Positions 1 to 6,127 of a stretch of DNA of 6,332 bases are shown one piece after another. The notes below the pieces were generated by a model, which saw only the letters and a list, made by a program, of their open reading frames with translations, made no database searches and was not told where the DNA came from. How positions within the stretch are numbered: position 1 is the stretch's first letter; each line of letters begins with the position of its first letter. The translations under genes and the position numbers were made by a program. This DNA is from Pseudomonadota bacterium (GTDB taxonomy: Bacteria > Pseudomonadota > Alphaproteobacteria > Rhizobiales > Hyphomicrobiaceae), in the NCBI GenBank assembly GCA_023390485.1, contig JAEWCT010000116.1, positions 1-6,332 of the forward strand, read 5' to 3'.

Positions 1-1012
1 CGTTGAGACCGTGTCCGAGCTTCAGTTGCTTCGCTTCCGACACGACGCGATCGACGACACGGTCGTAGACGGCCGCATCGACCATGAGACGTGAGCCCGC
101 GGAGCAGACCTGCCCGCTGTAGAAGAAGATGGCGCCCGCAGCGACCGAGGCGGCAGCCTCGACGTCGCAATCCGCAAAGATGATGTTCGGATTTTTGCCG
201 CCAAGCTCAAGCGACACGTGCTTCAGCGTTTTGGAAGCGCTGCGCGCGATATGCTTGCCGACTTCTTCCGACCCTGTGAATGAGATCTTGGCGACGCCCG
301 GATGCTCGACCAAGGCTTGGCCCGTCGTCGCGCCTTCGCCGGTCAGAACATTGAGAACGCCGGGCGGGATGCCGGCTTCGAGAGCCAGCTTTCCGAGAAT
401 GAGAGCCGAAAGCGGCGTCTGCTCGGCGGGCTTTAAGATGACTGTGCAGCCGGCCGCCAGAGCGGGCGCGATCTTGAAGCAAGCCTGGCAGAGCGGGAAA
501 TTCCAGGGCACGATCGCGGCGACCACGCCGACCGGTTCGCGGCGCGTGTAGACGTGCATGTCAGGCGAGCTGACGGGGATCGTTTCGCCGGCGAGCTTGG
601 TGCACCAGCCGGCGTTATAGCGAAGCGCGCCGACGCCGAGCGGAATGTCGACCGCTGCGATGTGCAACTTGGGCTTTCCGGAATCCAGGCTTTCGACTTC
701 CGAAATCCACGCCGTATCGCGTTCGATCAGATCCGCGAACCGCAGCAAGAGCGCCGCACGTTCACTCGGCGCCATTCTCTGCCACACCGGCTGCGCCGCC
801 TGCGCCGCGGCGACCGCCGCATCGACGTCCGCCTGCTTTGCATGCGGAACGGATGTCAGCACCTTGCCGATTGCCGGATCGAACGTCTGAAAGGTCTCGC
901 CAGTCGTGCCGGGTGCCTCGATCCCACCGATGACCAGCTTATGCTGAGCCGACAGAAAGTCGGTCGTTTGCTTCGAGGTGGACTTCATTTCGACGGTTTC
1001 GACTATCGACAT
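1..1012 (-). CDS. NAD(P)+-dependent aldehyde dehydrogenase, C-terminus cut by window edge
   Basis: The frame is open from an ATG at 1012 to the left edge, giving 337 codons of a family that usually has about 480-500, so roughly the last third is missing. It oxidises an aldehyde to the acid with NAD(P)+ in the cytoplasm. Seen directly: the VPWNFPL motif with the oxyanion-hole Asn171, cofactor-binding Lys194 in KPAEQTP, the FTGS motif at 245-248, general base Glu269 in LELGGKNP, and catalytic Cys303 in GQVCSAGSR. The spacing of these residues matches the class 1/2 and betaine-aldehyde type enzymes, so it should be active. The start is supported by AGGTGA eight bases upstream; a second in-frame ATG at codon 9 is less likely. 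An 87-base gap separates it from the gene before it, so it is probably the operon's sixth gene but could have its own promoter. In context (inference) it would oxidise an aldehyde released by the upstream oxygenase or hydrolase. Substrate unknown. Confidence 0.95.
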   Translation of the reverse strand, partial: MSIVETVEMKSTSKQTTDFLSAQHKLVIGGIEAPGTTGETFQTFDPAIGKVLTSVPHAKQADVDAAVAAAQAAQPVWQRMAPSERAALLLRFADLIERDTAWISEVESLDSGKPKLHIAAVDIPLGVGALRYNAGWCTKLAGETIPVSSPDMHVYTRREPVGVVAAIVPWNFPLCQACFKIAPALAAGCTVILKPAEQTPLSALILGKLALEAGIPPGVLNVLTGEGATTGQALVEHPGVAKISFTGSEEVGKHIARSASKTLKHVSLELGGKNPNIIFADCDVEAAASVAAGAIFFYSGQVCSAGSRLMVDAAVYDRVVDRVVSEAKQLKLGHGLN

Positions 1013-1099
1013 TTGGTGTTTCACCTACGCTGGTTGAGTGCGAGCGAGCAGGGTCTGCCGCTCATGGAATGAAAGCGATTGTTGGTGCGGTGGAGCGTG

Positions 1100-1255
1100 T
1101 CACCAGGGCCATCCCCAGATCAGAAGGCCGGCGGGGAATATGATCCCGAGCGTGATGAGCGCGAGCCAGTCCCATACGGTAAAGCCCACATCGTCCGCAC
1201 TTGTATCTTCGAAAGCGCGAATGCGCCGTTCGAGTTCTGGGTCGAAACCTCGCAT
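1100..1255 (-). CDS. Small single-span membrane protein, 51 aa, function unknown
   Basis: I do not recognise a named family. The start is set by a near-perfect ribosome binding site, AAGGAGG, six bases before the ATG at 1255; an in-frame ATG ten codons upstream (1285) lacks such a site. Residues 1-25 are charged and soluble (MRGFDPELERRIRAFEDTSA...). Residues 28-51 form one hydrophobic, tryptophan-rich segment (VWDWLALITLGIIF, then PAGLLIWGWPW) that runs to the last residue. A charged N-terminus followed by one C-terminal span suggests an inner-membrane protein with almost nothing beyond the membrane. It lies 41 bases after the EthD gene and 87 before the aldehyde dehydrogenase gene on the same strand, so it is probably co-transcribed. 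It could be an accessory subunit of a transporter, as several symporters have one-span partners of about this size, but no such transporter is next to it in the window. That role is speculation. That it is a real gene is well supported by the Shine-Dalgarno site and composition. Confidence 0.75.
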   Translation of the reverse strand: MRGFDPELERRIRAFEDTSADDVGFTVWDWLALITLGIIFPAGLLIWGWPW

Positions 1256-1296
1256 TCCCAGCCTCCTTGGTTTTGTGCCTGTCACGTTCGAGCGTT

Positions 1297-1596
1297 TCAG
1301 ATCTCGGTCGTCAGGATGGTCGCGCCGCCATCGGCGAAGTTTCCAACGTCGGCAACGGCCGCCTTGCCTTCTTCGGATGCAAGCGACGCCTCGAGATCGG
1401 CTTTTGATGCGTAATCGAGATAGGCGACGAGATGCACCGGCTTCACGGGATCGCTGCTGGCGACCGGACCGCGGCTATAGCTGAAGTTCTTGAGGTGAGG
1501 CATCTTCGCGGCGAGCGGAGCGTGCACGTCTTTGTAGTACGCATCGAACTTCGCAGCGTCGGCAGGCACACCGTAAATCACTGTAAGGCGTATCAT
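1297..1596 (-). CDS. EthD family protein, 99 aa
   Basis: Recognised as an EthD-type member of the dimeric alpha/beta-barrel superfamily. The opening MIRLTVIYGVP strand, the FDAYYKDVHAPLAAKMP stretch at residues 17-33 with the conserved His25, the following KNFSYSRGP strand and the VHLVAYLDY strand at 54-62 are typical, and about 100 residues is the usual length. EthD is named from the Rhodococcus ethyl tert-butyl ether operon, where it is needed for ether breakdown although its chemistry is unclear; other family members act as small decarboxylases or cyclases or have no known function. The ATG at 1596 overlaps the flavin reductase stop codon in an ATGA arrangement, and GGAG lies seven bases upstream, so a much longer frame starting at 1740 is rejected. 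Its place inside an oxygenase operon suggests it assists or follows the oxygenation step (inference). Confidence 0.9.
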   Translation of the reverse strand: MIRLTVIYGVPADAAKFDAYYKDVHAPLAAKMPHLKNFSYSRGPVASSDPVKPVHLVAYLDYASKADLEASLASEEGKAAVADVGNFADGGATILTTEI

Positions 1597-2132
1597 CGGT
1601 TCGCTCCGTCGTTTTCGAATGGCAGCATCTTCCGGCGTGCGTAGACGATCGGGTTCAGCGCGCTTTCGCGATCGACTTCGAGCACGCGGCCGATGACGAT
1701 CTTGTGGTCGCCGGACTCGATGATCTTCTCGACCTCGCATGCAACGGCGACGACGCAGCCTTCGATCTTAGGCAAGCCGAGGACGCCTGAGTCCCAAGCA
1801 ATATCGCGAAACTTATTCGGGGATTTGCCGGAGAACGTCATCGCGATGTCCTGCTGGCCATGGGCGAGGACGTGCACCAGAAATCGGCCATGAGACTGAA
1901 TGGCGCCGAGTGTGTTCGATGCATGATCGAAGCACGCCAGCATTTGCGGTGGGTCGAGAGACAGCGAAACAACCGCCGAAAGCGTCGCGCCGGACGGAGC
2001 GCCGTCGGGGCCCCACGACGTGATGACCGTAACGGCTCCGGGCATGTCGCCCATGGCCGAACGAAACGCGCCGGAATCAACCAATTGCGGGCGCTCCGTT
2101 GTCAGCCTGTCAGTTTGCAGCGTCAGTGCCAT
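1593..2132 (-). CDS. Flavin reductase family protein (partner of LLM monooxygenase), 179 aa
   Basis: This is a flavin reductase of the HpaC/RutF/NtaB fold. It uses NAD(P)H to reduce free FMN or FAD, which diffuses to a partner monooxygenase. Seen in the sequence: FRSAMGDMPGAVTVITS at 23-39, PSGATLSAVVSLSLDPPQML at 46-65 (the flavin-binding S-L-PP signature), FLVHVLAHGQQDIAMTFSG at 84-102, and GDHKIVIGRV at 141-150 (the family's G-D-H motif), ending in the usual P-hydrophobic-Y-R tail. About 160-180 residues is normal. The ATG at 2132 lies inside the end of the amidohydrolase gene (23-base overlap) with only a weak GGA ribosome binding site, which suggests translational coupling. An earlier in-frame ATG at 2204 would add 24 residues unlike the family. 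With the LLM oxygenase in the same operon it completes a two-component flavin monooxygenase, as in the NtaA/NtaB and RutA/RutF pairs. Whether FMN or FAD is preferred cannot be told. Confidence 0.93.
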   Translation of the reverse strand: MALTLQTDRLTTERPQLVDSGAFRSAMGDMPGAVTVITSWGPDGAPSGATLSAVVSLSLDPPQMLACFDHASNTLGAIQSHGRFLVHVLAHGQQDIAMTFSGKSPNKFRDIAWDSGVLGLPKIEGCVVAVACEVEKIIESGDHKIVIGRVLEVDRESALNPIVYARRKMLPFENDGANR

Positions 2133-3801
2133 TTCGGTTCCAGATCTGCTTGCCGTTCTTGAACACGTGATCGACTTTGATTTTCGGCAGGTCGTCGACC
2201 GCAACCGCGTGCGGGTCGCGATCGAGGACGATCAAATCGGCGAACTTGCCCGGAGCGAGGCTGCCGCGAACGTCGTCTTCACCGAGCACGGCCGCCGCGT
2301 CGAGCGTATGGAGCCGAAGCGCCTGATCGAGTGTGATTGCCTCCTCGGCGTCGAGCGTTGCGCCGGAATACGTTTGCCGCTTGAGGCAGCACCACACGCC
2401 GAAGAGCGGGTTCGTCGCGCCGCTTTCCGAGCCGACCCACACGTCCGAACTGCCCGACAGACGCCAGCCCTGCTTCATGAGCGTGGCGAACGAGAAGCGG
2501 CCGAGCTTGCCGTAGTCGCCGAGGTAATCGGGGAAGTACTCGCCGAATGTGTAGAGGAACACTGGCTGTGGGACGGGAATGATGCCCGCCGCGGCCCACT
2601 TGTCCGCCGTCACTTCCGAAGGCATCAGGTTGCCGGCGTGTTCGATGCGCGTGCGTACGCGCCCGGTCGGCGCGCCGCCCATTTCGAGAACCGTATCGCA
2701 CACCCATTCCTGGGCGCGATCGCCGTTGGCATGGACAGCCAACTGCAGGCCGGCGTTTTGCGTCAATTGGATCGCCTTCTGCGCAAAGGCCTTATCGAGC
2801 GCAACCTCGCCGCGGAAGGTATGGCCGCCGCGGCAACCGCATACGAGATACGGATTTTTGACGGCCGCGCTTTTGGCCGAGAAGCCGCCGTCCGCAAACA
2901 GCTTCACGCCCTGAATGCGAAAGAGATCGTCGGACGCCGTGACGGAAATGCTCTTTTTCCAGTTGCACGCGGCTTCGAGCGAAAGCGTGCCCGGTGCCCA
3001 AATATAGGTCCGGACGGAGACCGGCAGCTCATCGCGGGCGGCAAGATCGTTCATGATCTGCAATCCGTCGACCGTCTCGGAAATTTCTCCGATCGTGGTG
3101 ACGCCGAATTGCGTGAAGAGCTTCGGAATGCCGGTCTCCAACGCGGCCGCGAGCTGTTCGCGATCCATCGCTGAGAACGGTAGCAGATTATCCATCTCCT
3201 TCACGATGCCGGTCGGCTCGCCCGACTCGTCGCGCTCGACGCTCGGAAGCCCCGTGATCGAATACGGAGGCGGCGAATAATTGCGGTCGATCATGCAGAC
3301 CGCGAGCGCCTTCGAGTTGAGAATGGTCAGATGGCCGCCAGCGCGCAACGCAACAGGGTGCGAGGTACTGACCCGGTCCAGCTCATAGCGCGTTGGAAAG
3401 CGCTTTTCGGCGAGCTTGCGATCGAAAAAGAGGTTGGCCTGACCGACAACCCATTCGCCGGGAGGCGTCTCGACGGCCTTCGCCGAGAGCGCCGCGATGA
3501 CCTCATCGATTGTCCCGCATCCGGGCGCTCTGCAATCGACGACGCCGAAAGACGAACGGCAGGCGACCTCGATATGGGCGTGCGGATCGACGAAGCCAGG
3601 CATGACTGGCCGGTCGCCGACATCGATAATACGCGTCTTTTCGTTGGTGACGGACGCGATGTCCTCTCTGCGGAGGAGACGCAGAATGCGCTTCCCCCTA
3701 ACCGCAACGGCCTCTATCCGCGCGTCGGTCTCAGGATCCATCGTGATGACACGGCGGCTGAGAACGATGAGATCGGCTGGTTCGGGAGTGCTGTCGGTCA
3801 T
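2110..3801 (-). CDS. YtcJ-like metal-dependent amidohydrolase (Amidohydro_3 type), 563 aa
   Basis: This is a metal-dependent hydrolase of the amidohydrolase superfamily, YtcJ branch, and is probably cytoplasmic as no signal peptide is seen. An N-terminal composite beta domain (LIVLSRRVITMDPETD) leads to the metal-binding HxH in PGFVDPHAHIE (His74, His76). Then come GGHLTILNSKAL at 155-166 (the YtcJ-branch motif), GVKLFADGG at 298-306 with Lys300, AVHANGDRAQE with His357, RIEHAG with His388 and SGSSDVWV with Asp453. The closing LAPGKFADLIVLDRDP at 516-530 is the standard end of the beta domain. All expected metal and acid/base positions appear present, and 563 residues is normal for the branch. 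Characterised relatives include N-substituted formamide deformylase, so C-N bond hydrolysis is plausible, but the branch is broad and the substrate is not predictable. The ATG at 3801 overlaps the oxygenase stop as ATGA with a weak ribosome binding site, so translation is probably coupled. Long frames on the opposite strand are coding shadows. Confidence 0.93.
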   Translation of the reverse strand: MTDSTPEPADLIVLSRRVITMDPETDARIEAVAVRGKRILRLLRREDIASVTNEKTRIIDVGDRPVMPGFVDPHAHIEVACRSSFGVVDCRAPGCGTIDEVIAALSAKAVETPPGEWVVGQANLFFDRKLAEKRFPTRYELDRVSTSHPVALRAGGHLTILNSKALAVCMIDRNYSPPPYSITGLPSVERDESGEPTGIVKEMDNLLPFSAMDREQLAAALETGIPKLFTQFGVTTIGEISETVDGLQIMNDLAARDELPVSVRTYIWAPGTLSLEAACNWKKSISVTASDDLFRIQGVKLFADGGFSAKSAAVKNPYLVCGCRGGHTFRGEVALDKAFAQKAIQLTQNAGLQLAVHANGDRAQEWVCDTVLEMGGAPTGRVRTRIEHAGNLMPSEVTADKWAAAGIIPVPQPVFLYTFGEYFPDYLGDYGKLGRFSFATLMKQGWRLSGSSDVWVGSESGATNPLFGVWCCLKRQTYSGATLDAEEAITLDQALRLHTLDAAAVLGEDDVRGSLAPGKFADLIVLDRDPHAVAVDDLPKIKVDHVFKNGKQIWNRNGTDAAN

Positions 3802-4874
3802 TCAGCTGCAATCTTATAATCGCGGTCGACGACGGGAATAACCTCGGTGCCGATCAGGTGGATGCTCTTCATGATGTCTTCGTGCGGAACGCCGTCGATG
3901 CGCAGAAGAACCTCATCGATGCCCATGGCTTCAAGCTTGCGCAGCCGCTCGATGAAGTCCGCCGGGGAACCGACGAGCACGGATGCCGTCTCGCTCAGCA
4001 GGAAGTCGAGATTTGTCTCGTTGGCTTCGAGAAGCTGGATGCGATCGAGATATTCGTAGCTCGGGTTCTTTGAGAGCGGCACATAGAGATCGAGAATGAA
4101 TTTGAAATACCCGAGCGTGACATCGCGCGCCACGCGCACCGCTTCCTCGCGCGTCTGCCCGCAGAACGCTGTGGCAACGTAAAGCCCCATGTATTCATTG
4201 GGGTTGGGCATGAGGTTTTTCCCACGCGGGTAAGCCGCACGGTAAGCATCGATGCACTGCTGCAGGTAATCGAACCCGAAGTAGTTTTCGAAGCACATCG
4301 CGCCGATCTGCATCTCGCCCGCCGAGGCGTGGGTCTTGATGCTGGATGCCGCAACGGACACGGCAGGATGGTGCGCCTTGTCGAACGACGGGACAATCGT
4401 CCGCTTCGGAATCTTCCACACCGGGCCATCGTGCTCGAGCTGGTCGCTGGCGAAGATCTTGGCAAGCACCTCCATGGAATCGTTCCATTGCTCGGTCGTC
4501 TCCGTCGGCTTGACGCCGAAGGCACCCAACGTCGTGAGATTGTTTGAGCGCGCCGTACCGATTTCCGCGCGGCCGTTGGAAACGATGTTAAGCGTCGCGA
4601 GGCGTTCAGCGACGAGAATTGGATGATTCCATTTCAGCAGAACCGAGCACATAATGCGGAGCTTGATCCGCTTGGTATGCTGCGAGATCGCGGAATAGAG
4701 CACCTCGGGTGCAGAGACCGTAAATCGGGGAGGGCTGAAATGTTGTTCGGAAGTCCCCCAGGTCGAGAACCCCAGCTTGTCCGCCAGAGCAACCTCTTCA
4801 ATCATTTCCCGGTAGCGCTGGGCATAGCTCGCACCCGGCATCACTTCGCCTTCCTGCAAAATGCCTACTTTCAC
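3798..4874 (-). CDS. LLM class flavin-dependent monooxygenase (bacterial luciferase-like), 358 aa
   Basis: First gene of the minus-strand operon. It belongs to the bacterial luciferase-like TIM-barrel oxygenases, which use reduced flavin and O2 to oxygenate a substrate. Visible hallmarks: MKVGILQEGE as first strand, EEVALADKLGFSTWGTSEQHF at 26-46 with the EQHF active-site motif, KLRIMCSVLL at 71-80, HPILVAERLATLNIVSNGR at 84-102 followed by AEIGTARSN, and VGSPADFIERLRKLEAMGID at 301-320. The usual D in the 'atlD-lS-GR' motif is Asn96 here. Length fits the LuxA/alkanal-monooxygenase-like branch. The start codon is GTG (positions 4874-4872) with GAGGAG nine bases upstream; no in-frame ATG lies nearby. 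The flavin reductase two genes later should supply FMNH2 or FADH2. No residue pattern pins the substrate; relatives act on aldehydes, terpenes, aminopolycarboxylates, sulfonates and pyrimidines. It is expressed from the promoter at 4923-4951. Confidence 0.93.
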   Translation of the reverse strand: MKVGILQEGEVMPGASYAQRYREMIEEVALADKLGFSTWGTSEQHFSPPRFTVSAPEVLYSAISQHTKRIKLRIMCSVLLKWNHPILVAERLATLNIVSNGRAEIGTARSNNLTTLGAFGVKPTETTEQWNDSMEVLAKIFASDQLEHDGPVWKIPKRTIVPSFDKAHHPAVSVAASSIKTHASAGEMQIGAMCFENYFGFDYLQQCIDAYRAAYPRGKNLMPNPNEYMGLYVATAFCGQTREEAVRVARDVTLGYFKFILDLYVPLSKNPSYEYLDRIQLLEANETNLDFLLSETASVLVGSPADFIERLRKLEAMGIDEVLLRIDGVPHEDIMKSIHLIGTEVIPVVDRDYKIAAE

Positions 4875-4890
4875 CGATGGGCGCTCCTCG

Positions 4891-4903
4891 TACCGTAATT
4901 CGT
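4891..4903 (+). promoter_or_regulatory. Candidate operator, repeat copy 1 (TACCGTAATTCGT)
   Basis: This 13-base element recurs at 4922-4934 with one difference (TACYGTAATTCGT). The start-to-start distance is 31 bases, about three DNA turns, so both copies face the same side of the helix. It lies roughly 13-25 bases downstream of the predicted operon start site and overlaps a small TTCG-T-CGAA palindrome at 4899-4907. It is probably a binding site of the divergently encoded Lrp-type regulator; that link is inference. Confidence 0.5.
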
Positions 4904-4921
4904 CGAAATATGATCTGATAA

Positions 4922-4934
4922 TACTGTAATTCGT
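4922..4934 (+). promoter_or_regulatory. Candidate operator, repeat copy 2 (TACTGTAATTCGT), over the -10 box
   Basis: Second copy of the 13-base element, covering the -10 box of the operon promoter. It is embedded in an AT-rich imperfect dyad: TGATAATAC at 4916-4924 and GTATCA at 4933-4938. AT-rich dyads of this sort are typical of Lrp/AsnC family sites. Occupancy here would be expected to block transcription or reposition the polymerase. Confidence 0.5.
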
Positions 4935-4951
4935 ATCAACTACCGTGTCAA
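4923..4951 (-). promoter_or_regulatory. Sigma-70-type promoter of the monooxygenase operon
   Basis: Read on the minus strand, a perfect -35 box TTGACA (4951-4946) is followed by a 17-base spacer and a TACAGT -10 box (4928-4923, four of six matches to TATAAT). Transcription would begin near 4916, giving a leader of about 40 bases before the GTG start at 4874. The spacing and the perfect -35 make this the best promoter in the window. The -10 box lies within one copy of a repeated element, so a bound regulator would compete with RNA polymerase. Confidence 0.65.
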
Positions 4952-4961
4952 GGCTGGGAAA

Positions 4962-4971
4962 CGCATTACGG
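4962..4971 (-). promoter_or_regulatory. Candidate operator, degenerate inverted copy 3 (CCGTAATGCG)
   Basis: On the minus strand this reads CCGTAATGCG, one mismatch from the CCGTAATTCG core of copy 1. It lies just upstream of the -35 box of the operon promoter. With only ten bases and one mismatch it could be chance, but its place in the same short intergenic region as two stronger copies makes it worth recording. Confidence 0.3.
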
Positions 4972-5042
4972 ACTTGATCCGATGGCGGCTTCGCGCTTGT
5001 TCGTGAACGGCGGCGCTTCGTGCCGGCCTGGGGGAGGATTGA

Positions 5043-6059
5043 ATGAAAGTGACACTGACGACGCCGGACTATCTCCGGCTCGTTGCATCGCTCGATGATC
5101 TGGATCGAAGCATCGTTTCGCTGCTTCAGGCGGACGGACGCATGCCGTTTTCGCGCATCGCGCGCGAGGTAGGGATAACCGAAAAGACGGCGCGCACGCG
5201 CGTGCTCGATCTCATCGAGCAGCGTGTGATGCTGATCACAGCGGTGACCGACCCGACGGTGCTTGGCTATGGAGCGTCGGCGCTGCTCTCAATGACGAAC
5301 CGGCCGGACCGCCCCGCCAGCGAGATTGCGCGCGAGCTGCAAAAAATTCCTTCCGTCGACTATGTCGTCGTCTCGCATTCCCATTATTCGCTCTTCGCCG
5401 AAGTCCTTTGTCGCGATCGCGCCGCGCTGCAGGCAACCATCGAAAACGAAGTCGGCAAGATCGACGGCATTCAGACCATCGAAGCCATGCCGTACCTCAG
5501 TCTGCACTATCAGCTCGCGCACTTCGCGGCGGCACAGAACAAGGTCGGCACCGAAACGGGCGTGCGGCCGCGAGAAATCGATGCGATGGACGTTCGCATC
5601 ATTCGCTCGCTGAGCGAGGATGGCCGCAAGCCGTTCTTGCAAGTGGCGGAGGAGCTCGGCGTCTCGGAAGGCCAGGTGCGTCTGCGCTTCAAGAATCTAT
5701 CCGATACCGGCACCGTCAGCGTCATCGCATTGATCAATCCGATGAGCCTTGAATACCGTTCGATGGCATGGGTCGGGATCAACGTGGCAGCCGGTCATCG
5801 CGTGAAGGATGTGGCGGATGCGCTGGCAGGACTGGCCAATACGACCTACATCGCGATCTGCGCCGGACGCTACGACATCCTGACGGAGTTCATCTGCCAG
5901 ACCGACCGCGAACTCCTCGATGTGATCGACCAGAACGTGCGATCGCTTGCGGGTGTGGATCGGCTCGAAGTGTCGATTTACAGCGACCTCTACTACAAGC
6001 GCCTCGCCGCGATCCGCGATGAAGCGACCCCAGATCAAAGCCTCGGCGTAGAGGGTTGA
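5043..6059 (+). CDS. Tandem double Lrp/AsnC family transcriptional regulator, 338 aa
   Basis: A normal Lrp/AsnC protein is about 150-160 residues with one winged helix-turn-helix and one ligand-binding RAM domain; this one contains the whole unit twice. HTH 1 spans about 17-68 (LDDLDRSIVSLLQADGRMPF, then SRIAREVGITEKTARTRV) with RAM domain 1 about 70-158. HTH 2 spans about 178-228 (EIDAMDVRIIRSLSEDGRKP, then FLQVAEELGVSEGQVRLRF) with RAM domain 2 about 235-320. The ATG at 5043 has a strong GGGGGAGG ribosome binding site six bases upstream. It diverges from the monooxygenase operon across 168 bases and precedes a transporter gene on its own strand, so it most likely controls both in response to a pathway compound and perhaps represses itself. 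Its ligand and whether it activates or represses are unknown. Both halves look intact, with no truncation or frameshift. Confidence 0.93.
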   Translation: MKVTLTTPDYLRLVASLDDLDRSIVSLLQADGRMPFSRIAREVGITEKTARTRVLDLIEQRVMLITAVTDPTVLGYGASALLSMTNRPDRPASEIARELQKIPSVDYVVVSHSHYSLFAEVLCRDRAALQATIENEVGKIDGIQTIEAMPYLSLHYQLAHFAAAQNKVGTETGVRPREIDAMDVRIIRSLSEDGRKPFLQVAEELGVSEGQVRLRFKNLSDTGTVSVIALINPMSLEYRSMAWVGINVAAGHRVKDVADALAGLANTTYIAICAGRYDILTEFICQTDRELLDVIDQNVRSLAGVDRLEVSIYSDLYYKRLAAIRDEATPDQSLGVEG

Positions 6060-6127
6060 AAGCTCCGCGCACACCTCGTGCAAACGCTGATTTATTTTAC
6101 GAACCCCGCATCACGGAATCCCATCAC

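Noticed and set aside
1021..1065. A 14-codon minus-strand frame (MSGRPCSLALNQRR) ending in the ribosome binding site of the aldehyde dehydrogenase gene, considered as a leader peptide
   Set aside because: It has no ribosome binding site of its own, no run of regulatory codons and no alternative hairpins that I can see. A frame this short is expected by chance.
554..1072. A 172-codon plus-strand open frame opposite the aldehyde dehydrogenase gene
   Set aside because: The minus strand here carries an unmistakable aldehyde dehydrogenase. The plus-strand protein has low-complexity, Arg-rich content and no motif.
1597..1740. A 48-codon N-terminal extension of the EthD gene
   Set aside because: The added residues are Arg-rich, lie in the wrong frame inside the flavin reductase gene, and are unlike EthD proteins. 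The ATGA start at 1596 has a proper ribosome binding site and gives the normal family length.
2133..2204. A 24-codon N-terminal extension of the flavin reductase gene
   Set aside because: The extension lies within amidohydrolase coding sequence and reads as an out-of-frame Ser/Arg/Thr-rich stretch; the family N-terminus begins after the ATG at 2132.
2020..3174. A 384-codon open frame on the plus strand opposite the amidohydrolase and flavin reductase genes
   Set aside because: It lies entirely antisense to two genes with clear family motifs. Its translation is arginine- and alanine-rich with no recognisable domain and has no good ribosome binding site. It is a high-GC coding shadow.
3331..3819. 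A 162-codon plus-strand open frame opposite the amidohydrolase start
   Set aside because: Antisense shadow of the HxH-containing N-terminus of the amidohydrolase; no family resemblance.
4974..5002. Possible plus-strand promoter for the regulator gene starting with TTGATC at 4974
   Set aside because: At 17 bases' spacing the would-be -10 box reads TTGTTC, a poor match. No convincing plus-strand promoter is visible, though one must exist in or near 4875-5042.
6060..6127. Possible terminator or separate promoter between the regulator and the transporter gene
   Set aside because: Only a four-base GCAC/GTGC stem with no following T-run is present, and the AT-rich TTTATTTTA stretch lacks a matching -35 box. 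I cannot support either call.
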